From NCBI GenBank assembly GCA_037176725.1, contig JAZBRS010000029.1, forward strand, positions 126,885,001-126,949,000: DNA of 64,000 nucleotides, read 5' to 3'. The position numbers and the translations under genes are program-made. The stretch is from Posidonia oceanica (lineage: Eukaryota; Streptophyta; Magnoliopsida; Alismatales; Posidoniaceae). Position 1 is the stretch's first letter; every line of letters begins with the position of its first letter. Below are positions 1 through 9,410 of the stretch, piece by piece. The notes under the pieces are model-generated. The model was not told the origin of the DNA and made no database searches. It saw nothing but the letters and a program-made list of their open reading frames with translations.

Positions 1-3000
1 ATTCAATAGATCCAAAAGAAGAGGCATTTTAAGACAATTGAAAACAATCTTGCATCAAGATAAGTAATGTAGAACTATTAGCAAAAGCTTAATAAGTATT
101 TGAGTTTTTATTGTTAATTTCTTTTGTGGTGGGTTTTTAAACTTCAAGAAACCATGTCAAATCATTACTCTAAAGATCAAAATTTTCTTCTTCCTATTTA
201 CATATTTTGCAATTAATTATGTCAAATTTCCCCGACACCGTTCCCCAACAGAACTGTGCGCCACTGCATTAGCCGCCTCCGCTCCTCCAGATTGCTCCCT
301 CACCTTCTCTGGACGTTGAGGAACCTACCTGAAACTCGGCCGTGCCCTGCCGAGGCCTCCAGCATCACCGACGGTCGGAGCGACGCCTGTCGCGATCCTC
401 CAACGTCGGGGGAGTGGCCTGCGCATCGTCATGGCCCGGCGAAGCTCCCATCGCACAAAGAATCTCCTTTCCTTGCTTTTAGGCCCTTCCTTTTGGCCAA
501 AAGTCCCCTGGTTCGCAGCAGCACATTTTCGTCTTCAGCTCCGGCAGCCTTCAGCACTCCTCCGATGACCTACTGCGTTTGTGCTGTCGCCCGAGCTCGC
601 CGCCTCTTCGCCCGCAGATCTCCGCCGAACCTCCGCTGAGCTCGCTGTGCCGCTGCCTTGGTCGGAGGCAGCCTCCAGCAAGCTGCCCACCCCCTTCACC
701 GGCAGATGGCTCGTCGGCGGCCATGGTTACTGTGTTAATAGTTTCATTTAACTTTCTGTTTTTTTACTTTATTACATTGAATTTTTATCCAATAATTTAT
801 TTTATTTGCATTCAAGTCTTGCATCAATTTAGCATGTCATTTAATTTTGATTTTTAACTTTATTGCATTGTATTTAAGTTCAATACTTTATTTTATTTGC
901 ATTCAAGTCCTGCATCAGTTTAGCATGTCATTTAATTTTGATTTTTAACTTTATTGCATTCCATTTAAGTTCAGTACTTTATTTTATTTGCATTCAAGTC
1001 CTGCATCAGTTTAGCATGTCATTTAATTTTACTTTTTAACTTTATTGCATTGCATTTAAGTTCAGCACTTTATTTTATTTGCACTTAAGTCCTGTATCAG
1101 TTCCAGCAACCATTTAATTTTACTTTTTAACTTTATTGCATTGCATTTAAGTTCAGCACTTTATTTTATTTACACTTAAGTCATGCATACATTCCGGCAG
1201 CCATTTAATTTTGTTTTTTAACTATATTGCATTGCATTTTAATCCAGCACTTTATTTTAATTGCATTTAGGTCCTGCCTGCATCTAGAAGTCATTTAATT
1301 GTATTTTTCAAACTATATTGCATTGCATTTTAATCAAGTACTTTATTTTAATTACATTTAGGTCCTACCTGCATCTAGAAGTCATTTAATTGCATTTTTT
1401 AAGCTATATTGCATTGCATTTTAATCTAGCACTTTATTTTAATTACATTTAGGTCCTGCCTGCATCTAGAAGTCAATTAATTGCATTTTTCAAACTATAT
1501 TGCATTATATTTTAATCCAGTACTTTATTTTAATTGCATTTAGGTTCTGCCTGCATCTAGAAGTCATTTAATTGCATTTTTCAAACTATATTGCATCGCA
1601 TTTACACCCTACACTTTAATTTATTTGCATATATGTCCTGCATGCATTAATCTTTCATTTAACTCTATTTAGCAACCATATTACACTGCAATTTAATACA
1701 ATAGTTTATTTTAATTACATGATAATCCAAATCTTAAACTGTTGCATGCCTTCATGTCTATATTGCTTTGCAATTTAATACAATAAGTTTCTTTTAATTG
1801 CATGTTAGTCCTAATCCTAATCTGTTGCATGCTTGCATGTTTATTTTTTTGCATTGCATATAAGTCTAGCATGTTTCCTGTATTGCATGTAGGTCCAAAT
1901 GTTGTATGCATTCGTAATTGTTCTGCCTTGCACTTAAACCTTACAGTTTTCCAATATTGCATATTAGTCCTTATCTTTTTCTGTTGCATGCATTCACTTA
2001 ACTAATGTTGCATTTTGCCTCCGCTTGCCTACCATGTTGCACCATTAGTTCTCATTGCACCTTAGCTATTGCATTGCATCTTTTTCATAACATTGCACTT
2101 AAGCCCAATAGTTTCTTTTTATTGCATTTAGGTCCAATCTTTTGAACTATTGCATGCATTGCACTTGCATGGCATTGCATGTTGCCCCTTGCACTTTTCC
2201 TAGCATCATTGGTTGCATTACATGTAGAACCTCATTGCATTGCATGCATAAATGGGCATATTACATTTAGACCTCCAATTTGACCTCTATTGCCTTATAA
2301 CTTGCATTGCATGCATTGTTTTCTCGATCTGTTTTCTCGAGCATGTAGATTAGGCTTTATCGTCTTTGCTTTACTTCCCCCTCACATGCAGTCCCTTGCA
2401 TTGTATGTTTTTCTGCTTCTGTTTTGTTTCCCTTTGCATGTCACTTCGCATTGCATGGTTTTCTTCACCATTTTCATTTATCGTCTGCATTGCATTTAGG
2501 GCAATGATGCTTACTGTCTGGAGTTCTTATGAAGCAGGGCACGCCCAGTTCAGAACATTGGCAGCGTTGCTGAGGACATAGATTGCACGTTTAATTCCCT
2601 GCACACATCTCAGCACTAGAGCATACATTTGAGCATGTAATTAAGCATTCATGGCATTTAGGCATTTAAAGCATGCATCTTCCTACATATGCGAGCGAGA
2701 AGCCTAGAAAGACCGATTCCGGACATATCGGGGGTGCCTAACACCTTTCCCGTGCGTAACAGGAGTCCTTACCCTTTCTCTTGGCACGCAATGCCCATTA
2801 TACCCTCATCCTAGGCACAAGTCATATCTTTGCAGAGCATTGCATCCCTTTGCACGTCTTTCATGCATTCCCTCGATTTTCCTTATCTCCCTATTTAATA
2901 GACTAGGTAGCGACTTTGAATTTGCTTTATCTTTGTTTTTCCTTTTTTTTCGGTGTTTTCGAGTAGAGTTTCCTTCCTCGGATCCACCTGCCCATAGTGG

Positions 3001-3069
3001 CCTATTTTTGGTTGGCGCACGTGAGCTTTGGCATCGTGCATGGACGCACTGATTTTCAAGGTTACTACA
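1..3069 (+). mobile_element. Element F: 3' part of a Tat/Ogre-type LTR (solo or 3' LTR)
   Basis: The right end GGTTACTACA at 3060-3069 matches the ends of LTR E (33813) and LTR I (55274, minus). The last 400 bp carry the same landmarks as those LTRs: the GTGCCTAACACC block (2727-2780), a GACTAGGTAGCGACT word (2901-2915) and a closing stretch rich in T. It contains an AT-rich start (1-240), a GC-rich island (240-725), a 91-bp tandem array and then a region full of TTGCATTGCATG words (1700-2650). No PBS follows 3069. The next bases, ATGAG, continue a repeat monomer of element E, so F appears to have been inserted into E's array with ATGAG as the likely target duplication. The left end is outside the window, so I cannot tell a solo LTR from the 3' LTR of a whole element. 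ORFs inside the GC island are not supported as genes. Confidence 0.75.
740..1700 (+). repeat. 91-bp tandem repeat inside LTR F
   Basis: About ten diverged copies, period about 91 bp, with the anchor TTTAACTTTATTGCATTGCA recurring near 853, 944, 1035 and 1126 and then, as TCAAACTATATTGCATT, near 1308, 1399, 1490 and 1581. The copies are AT-rich and have no coding frame. The array lies between the GC island and the U5-like end of the LTR, the same place where LTRs E and I carry their own unrelated arrays. Confidence 0.85.
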
Positions 3070-3075
3070 ATGAGT

Positions 3076-4015
3076 CCAAAACTCATCCTTCTAGTCGATA
3101 AGTCCGAAACTTATCATTTGCATTTCCTTTTGCGGTCGATAGGTCTGAAACCTATCCTCGATCGATGACTCTGAAACTCATCCTTCGAGTCGATAAGTCC
3201 AAAACTTATCATTTGCATTTCCTTTTGCGGTCGATAGGTCTGAAACCTATCCTCGGTCGATGAGTCTGAAACTCATCCTTCCGGTCAATAAGTTCGAAAC
3301 TTATCATTTGCATTTCCTTTTGCGGTCGATTGGTCCGAAACCTATCCTCGGTCGATGAGTCCGAAACTCATCCTTCCTGTCGATAAGTCCGAAACTTATC
3401 ATTTGCATTTCCTTTTACGGTTGATAGGTTCGTAACCTATCCTCGGTCGATGAGTCTGAAACTCATCCTTCCAGTCGATAAGTCCGAAACTTATCATTTG
3501 CATTTCCTTCTGGTCGATAAGTCCGAAACTTATCATTTGCATTTCCTTTTGTAGTCGATAGGTCCGAAACTTATCCTTAGTCGATGAGTCTGAAACTCAT
3601 CCTTCCAGTCGATAAGTCCGAAACTTATCATTTTCATTTTCTTTTGTGGTCGATGACTCCAAAACTCATCCTTCCAGTCCATAAGTCCGAAACTTATCAT
3701 TTGCATTTCCTTTTGCGGTCGATAGGTCTGAAACCTTTCCTTGATCGATGAGTCCGAAACTCATCCTTCCGGTCGATAAGTCCGAAACTTATCATTTGCA
3801 TTTTCTTTTGCGGTCGATAGGTCCGAAACTCATCCTTCTGGTCGATAAGTTCGAAACTTATCACCTTTTTTTTCCTCCCTTTGCGGTCGATGGGTCCGAA
3901 ACTCATCCTTCCCGGTCGATAAGTTCGAAACTTAACACTTTTCTCCCCTCTTTTGTGGTCAATAGGTTCGAAACCTATCATCTATCATTGTGACCCTTCC
4001 GGTCGGTAAGTCCGA
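3076..4015 (+). repeat. Hairpin tandem array of element E, period about 96 bp
   Basis: Each monomer holds up to three short inverted repeats in the order GATAAGT-CCGAA-ACTTATC, GATAGGT-CTGAA-ACCTATC, GATGAGT-CTGAA-ACTCATC, separated by TTTGCATTTCCTTTTGCGGTC and similar spacers. The arms are perfect 7-bp complements in most copies and the 5-nt loop (C, then C or T, then GAA) is nearly fixed. The later copies (3800-4015) are shorter and more diverged. The ORFs crossing this array on both strands are products of the repeat and not genes. Confidence 0.9.
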
Positions 4016-4254
4016 AACTTGCCAATTATCATCATCCTTTGCGTGACTTCGCTTCGGGCAGATGGAGTCCCGTTTGCTTTGCTTCCTTAGCAGAAGAAAG
4101 GAAGCCCTTTTGGCTTGCTTGCTTTTCTTGCTTGTTTTCTTGCTCACCAGGAAGAGATGCCTCCCCCTCTTCTTTCGCACGTTCTCAGAAGTTTGCCCCT
4201 TCATTTTCGCACAGCTCTAGCCGTTTACTTGCTTCCTCAAGCGAGGACAAGCTA
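4016..4254. other. Unique 3' region of element E, no recognisable gene
   Basis: This stretch links two tandem arrays. It is pyrimidine-rich and contains runs such as TTGCTTGCTTTTCTTGCTTG. I find no coding frame with recognisable motifs, no splice pattern and no repeat period. It is best read as spacer of the 3' region of E. Confidence 0.5.
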
Positions 4255-4520
4255 TCTTTCAACTCTTTGGGCCGATAACCCAAACTATCCGGCGACGAGT
4301 CCGTCAACTCTCTAGGCCGATAACCCAAACTATCTGGCAACGAGTCTGTCAACTCTCTAGGCCGATAACCCAAACTATCCAACGACGAGTCTGTCAACTC
4401 TTTATCCGATAACCCAAACTATCTGGCAACGAGTCCATCAACTCTTTGGGCCGATAACCCAAACTATCCGGCGACGAGTCCGTCAACTCTTTGGGCCGAT
4501 AATCCAAACTATCCAGTGGT
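4255..4520 (+). repeat. 46-47-bp tandem array of element E
   Basis: Six copies of a monomer starting GCCGATAACCCAAACTATCC and ending GAGTCCGTCAACTCT. Within each copy GCCGATA and TATC-C-GGC can pair as a stem with one bulged base around the loop ACCCAAAC. The reverse complement, GATAGTTTGGGTTATCGGC, resembles GATAGTTACTGGGTATCAGC of the H array near 62.4 kb, so the two arrays look homologous on opposite strands. Confidence 0.85.
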
Positions 4521-4539
4521 GAGTCTGTGAACTCATAAT

Positions 4540-4880
4540 CATTTGCATTCGCATCATGCATCAAGTCCCTTTGCGTCGAGCACTGCGCATAGGTTCTTTG
4601 CATTCGCATCATGCATCAAGTCCCTTTGCGTCGAGCACCGCACATAGGTTCTTTGCATTCGCATCATGCATCAAGTCCCTTTGCGTCGAGCACTGCGCAT
4701 AGGTTCTTTGCATTTGCATCATGCATCAAGTCCCTTTGCGCCGAGCACCGTGCATAGGTTCTTTGCATTCGCATCGTGCATCAAGTCCCTTTGCGCTGAG
4801 CACCGCGCATAGGTTCTTTGCATTTACATCATGCATCAAGTCCCTTTGTGCCGAGCACCGCGCAAAGGTTCTTTGCACTC
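4540..4880 (+). repeat. 59-bp tandem array of element E, interrupted by B
   Basis: About six copies of a monomer with GCATCATGCATCAAGTCCC, then TTTGCGYCGAGCACCG and CGCATAGGTTC. The array is broken at 4885 by element B and continues at 29528-29640 with two more copies in the same register, which proves that B is an insertion. Confidence 0.9.
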
Positions 4881-5576
4881 ACATCTGTGGATGTGGATTT
4901 GGGGGTGTAGATGAAGATGACAGCGCTTCCACGACGTCGTCAACTTGTTGTGATCACCACTCATCGATTCGCTTGATGCTAGCTGACAAGACGCCTCGGG
5001 GAGATGTGGATGATGTGGGTTGTCGGCTCACTGGATCAACGGCAGGAATGTTGTCTAGCGGCGTCCTTGTGCTGCGTGAGATATTCCTTTCCTTCAAAAC
5101 AAATAAGAGTAAATCTAGGTAAGTCCCGGTGTAGTAAGCAGATCAAATGAATAAGAAATAAATAAACAAACGAATCTAATACTAACCGGGCGTGGTTCCC
5201 TGCATGCATATGCTAAGGGTCCTAATTAAGGAATGCAAATGAAATAAAATAGATCAAAAGAAATACTCTCTTCACCCTCGTGCTCTATGGCGTGGAGTGA
5301 GGAAGTGGAGGCACGGTCGGAGCTCTAGCTAGGCTCAGGATCTAGGCTTGATGATCTCTGGGATCTGGGATTGATAATCTCTGGATTTGGGTAGAGTGAG
5401 AACTAAGGATCTCTCAGAATCTCTCTCTCACTCTCTCTAGATCTATGGATCTCACAACAATAGGAAGTCTCTCCCTAACTCTTAGAAGATGACTCTGACT
5501 TTTAGATTTGCCTCCCTCTCAGAAGATCACTCTCACTCTTTGATTTCCCTCCTCTTGAGCATTGGCTCTTGAGGCC

Positions 5577-5584
5577 TATTTATA
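5577..5584 (-). promoter_or_regulatory. TATA box of the 3' LTR of B
   Basis: TATTTATA on the plus strand reads TATAAATA on the sense strand of B. The same position in the 5' LTR (18989-18996) reads TATAAGTA, so the copy that would drive the element is weakened. Confidence 0.6.
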
Positions 5585-5714
5585 GATGTGTGGGGGCACG
5601 AGTGGATCAGATCTAGGAAGTTTCTAAAAAAATTAGATATTTATAGCAAGTCGCCTATATGACCAGCAATAAGCACAAATATCTTAGATTAATGATGTGG
5701 AAAAGACATGGAGG

Positions 5715-6000
5715 CACGCTGATCGATTCAAAGAAGGGTCCATGTCAGCAAGCCGCCGGTTGCACAGGTGCCTAGGACTCAGATATTTCCGTTTGACCGA
5801 GTCAAACAAGGGTCCACGTCAGCAAGCCGTCATTGGCACAGGCGCCTAGCTGGTATGTGGACGAGATGAAAGATCAGATTTAAAGGGGCCAGATGAATCC
5901 ACGTCATTCAGTCGCCTGTAACATGAGCGACCAAGATTCAAATATCTTATTTGACCGGGTCAAGAATATCTACGTCAGCTAGTCGCCGCACATACTGGTG
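5715..6000 (-). promoter_or_regulatory. U3 module with repeated W-box-like and TGACG-like words
   Basis: Four diverged copies of one module. The clearest reads, on the plus strand, TTTGACCGAGTCAAAC followed by GGGTCCACGTCAGCAAGCCG. TTGACC/TTGACT matches the W-box core (WRKY binding) and TGACGTGG matches the ACGT/TGACG class (bZIP binding). The module repeats at 5735, 5793, 5895 and 5950 and again in the other LTR at 28490-28790. This is a likely enhancer of the LTR. Stress response is an inference from known plant retrotransposon LTRs, not shown here. Confidence 0.55.
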
Positions 6001-6748
6001 CTTATCTGCTAGAATATTCTAGACCAAAATTAAATGTATTTTTTATTTTAAGAGATATTTAGCATATTAAAAACGTGTCAAAACGAGATAAAATCCTATT
6101 GTCATCCAAATCTCTAGGATTTTCTAGAGTCTTCTTTAATTAATTATTTTTATATGATATATATAGATTATACCATATATTAAATGCTTAGAAAATCATA
6201 GAAATGTCAATAATTATGGGAAAAATGTTATAATACTTTATAAAGGTCCCATGTATTATAATAATGCCCAGGATGATAAAAAATGGTAAAAGAGAGTGGC
6301 AGGATGCTCGTCACCTATATCCATGGCGCCAACACATGCTAGTCACCACTCTGAATAGTGCCTAGACATGTCGCCGCTTATAGTGGTAACGAGCTTGTCT
6401 TTTTGCACTTTTAGCCCTAACTTTTATTTTAATCCAAAGAAACATGTTAAAAGCCCGGAAAACTTTAGAAATTCCATGAAATCATTAAAACATCTTATTT
6501 AACTCAAATCTACCACTAATTTGAGTAGAAACAAAGCATATTCAAGGTACTCAGACCTGCCACTAGTCTGAGTGAGTTAGTTTTGCCACAGCTAACGACC
6601 TTGAGTCAAGTAAAATCAAGCGATGCTTTTGAACAAATCATGGAAAATCTAGAAAATGTGCTATTATGCCTTAGTTGTGTGATCTGGGGCGCCTCAGAGG
6701 TTCCTATCCTTAAAGAACTCTGGGAAATGAAAAAATGGGATATCTACA

Positions 6749-6765
6749 GATGCCCCTCTTTGGAG
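6749..6765 (-). other. Polypurine tract of element B
   Basis: On the sense strand it reads CTCCAAAGAGGGGCATC, directly before the LTR start TGTAGATATC. The same extended tract with small changes precedes the 3' LTRs of A, E and H. It is the expected primer site for plus-strand DNA synthesis. Confidence 0.85.
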
Positions 6766-9410
6766 TTGATCATGGAACAAGATCGGCTCCGAAGTAAGAA
6801 CGATGTCCCATTGAGCATTTCCTGAAGAGGGGAGCTCCGTCTCAAACAATCCGCCACTAAGGATAACTAAAGAAAGATAAAAAGAAGGGGTGAACTGACT
6901 CGGTTTCGGGAGATTGTCACACAGCCGAGTGGTTCGATTAAATGCCGTCATATTGAAGACTCAGGCAAGGAGGGGTCAAGTCGGTTTCAGAGCTATGTCA
7001 CAGCCGATGTCGAGACCAGGTCAACCATGTAGAGATATACCTCAACGGGGCAGAAACTAGGGAGGAGATCGTGGGGATTTACCCTATCGCGATCGAAAAG
7101 AAGTGCTCTTGTGGCATCATGTTTGAGACTTTACTCGGATTGGAATTGATAAAAGGATAAGTAGGAATTTGATTAGCTTTGGGAGGATCACATATTCTAA
7201 GGGTTTCTAACACTCTTGAAGAACAATTGCTCTGTTCGTGCTCCATTTCCAATGACATTAGAAATAATGCATGGATGCATAATTCAAGCAAACAATGATA
7301 ATGCAAGGTCAACATGTAATGCAATGAATGGTTCATATGCTAGGTTAAGCCGGCAGGGTACGGTTGGTCCCAAACCATATGGACATATGTAAAATGAATG
7401 AATGCAATTCGTTGTGGTCAAGTGTTTTCCGTCCTCGAGTGTGACCAATACTCTCGGGAAAGGATCGTCGTCCCACAACTCAATTTGACAAATAAAGGAG
7501 TTCTATGATTAAAGAACCAGGTGAGGGAGTGAACCCTTCCTTTGCCAAACCGGGGTTTACCTTTTAGTCGAAGTGCATGTGCCTTTGTGCACTATATGAG
7601 CTCCTAAGGCATGAGCTCATTCTTCAGATTGTGAGATTTATACCTGCACACTTAACAAAAGATGTTAGTAATCATAGGTGAACCTTTCCCAGTTCCTAAG
7701 GAGATTGACTAAGTTATACTTGTATAGGAGATAAAGTAATCCCTTAATCAACATGCTTGGGAACTAGGTGGAGGGAATTAGTCTTAGCCTCAACTGAGAG
7801 ATGGAAAATTGGAGCCCAGTGGATGCCAATTGTGAGTCATCTGTAGATGCTCTAAAGATTATTGCAGAAGCAATGTCTTTGTTGAGAAAACGCACCCAAG
7901 CTGTGAGATATGCTTGAGTAGGACGCTATCTCCGAATCCAAGTGAGTCGATTGTTGCATCACTGGCTAGACTAATTCCAATTTTCCTACTTACTAAGTTT
8001 TTACTTGTATGTAGGGTAGATGGTACTTCTCTTTAGGTCTTTTCCTTGGTTTTTCTAAATTTTTTTGAATTTTAGAATTTCTGATTTTTTTTCCTGACTT
8101 TCTGATTTTTTTAGTATTTTGGGTTTTCTGATTTGGTATTTTGGATTTTCTGATTTTTTTGGGTATTTTGGGTTTTGATATTTTTGGATTGATGAATGCA
8201 GTCACAATCTTCTACTTACAGATTTTGCAGTATTGCCTCATATTATCTAGGGTGAGAGAACTTTCCCTTCTAACATGTTTGGTCTTTTAAGAACTTAGGA
8301 CCTCATACTAGCCTTAGTTTGATTATTGTTTCCTTCATTTACTCAGTCCTTGGACTTCTAGGGTTCCCTGCCTCTTCCCTATGAGTGAGATAGGTGGAGG
8401 AGGTTTGGAGTACAGCAAGCTCTCGACTTTGGCTTGAGTTTGAGTTCCACTTGCCTGTTTGGGTCCTAATGTGCCTTTTAATTTTCTAGGATTTTCTTTT
8501 TTTTCTTGATTTATGGACAACTTTCTTTGCTGCCTTCTTTTCACTCTTTGGACAGCTCTTTGCTAGCCTCTTTTTATTTGGACAATTTCTTTATTGCTTT
8601 CTTTTTTTCTCACTTAGACAGCTTCTTTGCTGCATTCTTCCCTCTCTTATTTGGATAGCTTCTTTGCTGCCTTCTTTTCTGGGTGCTTTATTTGGTGAAC
8701 AGCTCATACCATTAGCCTATGCTCCGAGCCAGCCTTTTCCTTATCTCCCTGTGCAAGTGCTTGTGCAAACAGGATAAGGTTCAAGTTACCCTAGTTGTTC
8801 AGCTTCTTTTCTACTTGGGATACAACTTTCTTTCCTTGGCTAGGGTTCAGTCTTTGGTTCCTTTCTTGATTTTGGCATGCTAATTAAGGGTGTACTGTGT
8901 GCAACTTCCATAGATTTGAAGATACCTTTAGGTTGTCACAACCAGTGGTTGGACCATCCCTAGGTGTCACGGTCTTTGCTTAGGACCCTAGGTAATATTT
9001 TGGCAATTTTGCTTAGTACTCTAATTTGTTGGGTGTAACCCACACTCATCAATCATTTTTATTATTTATTTTAGGATTTTTCTAGCATTCAAGCAAAATT
9101 TAAGGAAAAGAAAAAACAAAAGTGCAAAAGGAATGTCTTATTTACAAGTTTGAGCTGATTTAACCACTGCCCTCAGTCAGGTTTAGTGGAATTTCGCACC
9201 TCCCTCCCCAGATGAGGGGGCTTACCTGAGGGGTGACTGTGGAATTCTGCCCCTAGTGTCAAGTGGTCAGGTGCTTGTGGCACATATTCTCGTTTTCGTT
9301 TTGGTTTACACCCAGTTCTTGCTTTTTCTGGGTCAGTGTTGGACTCATCCTGACCCATTTCTTGTACTGTGCCCCTAATGGTTTGATACATTATTCTGTT
9401 GCCCCTTGGT
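6766..9410 (-). other. 3' untranslated region of element B
   Basis: It aligns by eye, in reverse, with 24482-26940 of element A. Shared landmarks are the ATTTTGGGTTTTCTGATTTT low-complexity stretch (8030-8180), the GACAGCTTCTTTGCTGC repeats (8515-8690), the TAGGTGTCACGGTCTTTGC segment (8962) and the closing codons of the tail ORF (9170-9410). No pol motif occurs. The small ORFs are low-complexity or shadows. Confidence 0.8.

Larger units (their letters stand above)
4886..6748 (-). repeat. 3' LTR of element B
   Basis: In plus orientation it starts TGTGGATGTGGATTTGG and ends GGGATATCTACA, giving TG...CA ends on the minus strand. It matches 18297-19059 joined to 28427-29527 along its whole length. 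TATAAATA (minus) sits at 5577-5584, with U3 to its right and R/U5 to its left. The region 6020-6300 is AT-rich, and 5400-5550 holds CTCTCAGAAGAT-type short repeats. The ORF at 4721-5122 crosses its left boundary and is not a gene. Confidence 0.93.

Noticed and set aside
3070..4020. CRISPR-like regular array
   Set aside because: Spacers are themselves repeated and the sequence is a plant retroelement; it is a tandem satellite with hairpins.
1..4885. F as the 5' LTR of element E
   Set aside because: LTR E (30029-33813) lacks the 91-bp array and differs in its middle, and no PBS follows 3069.
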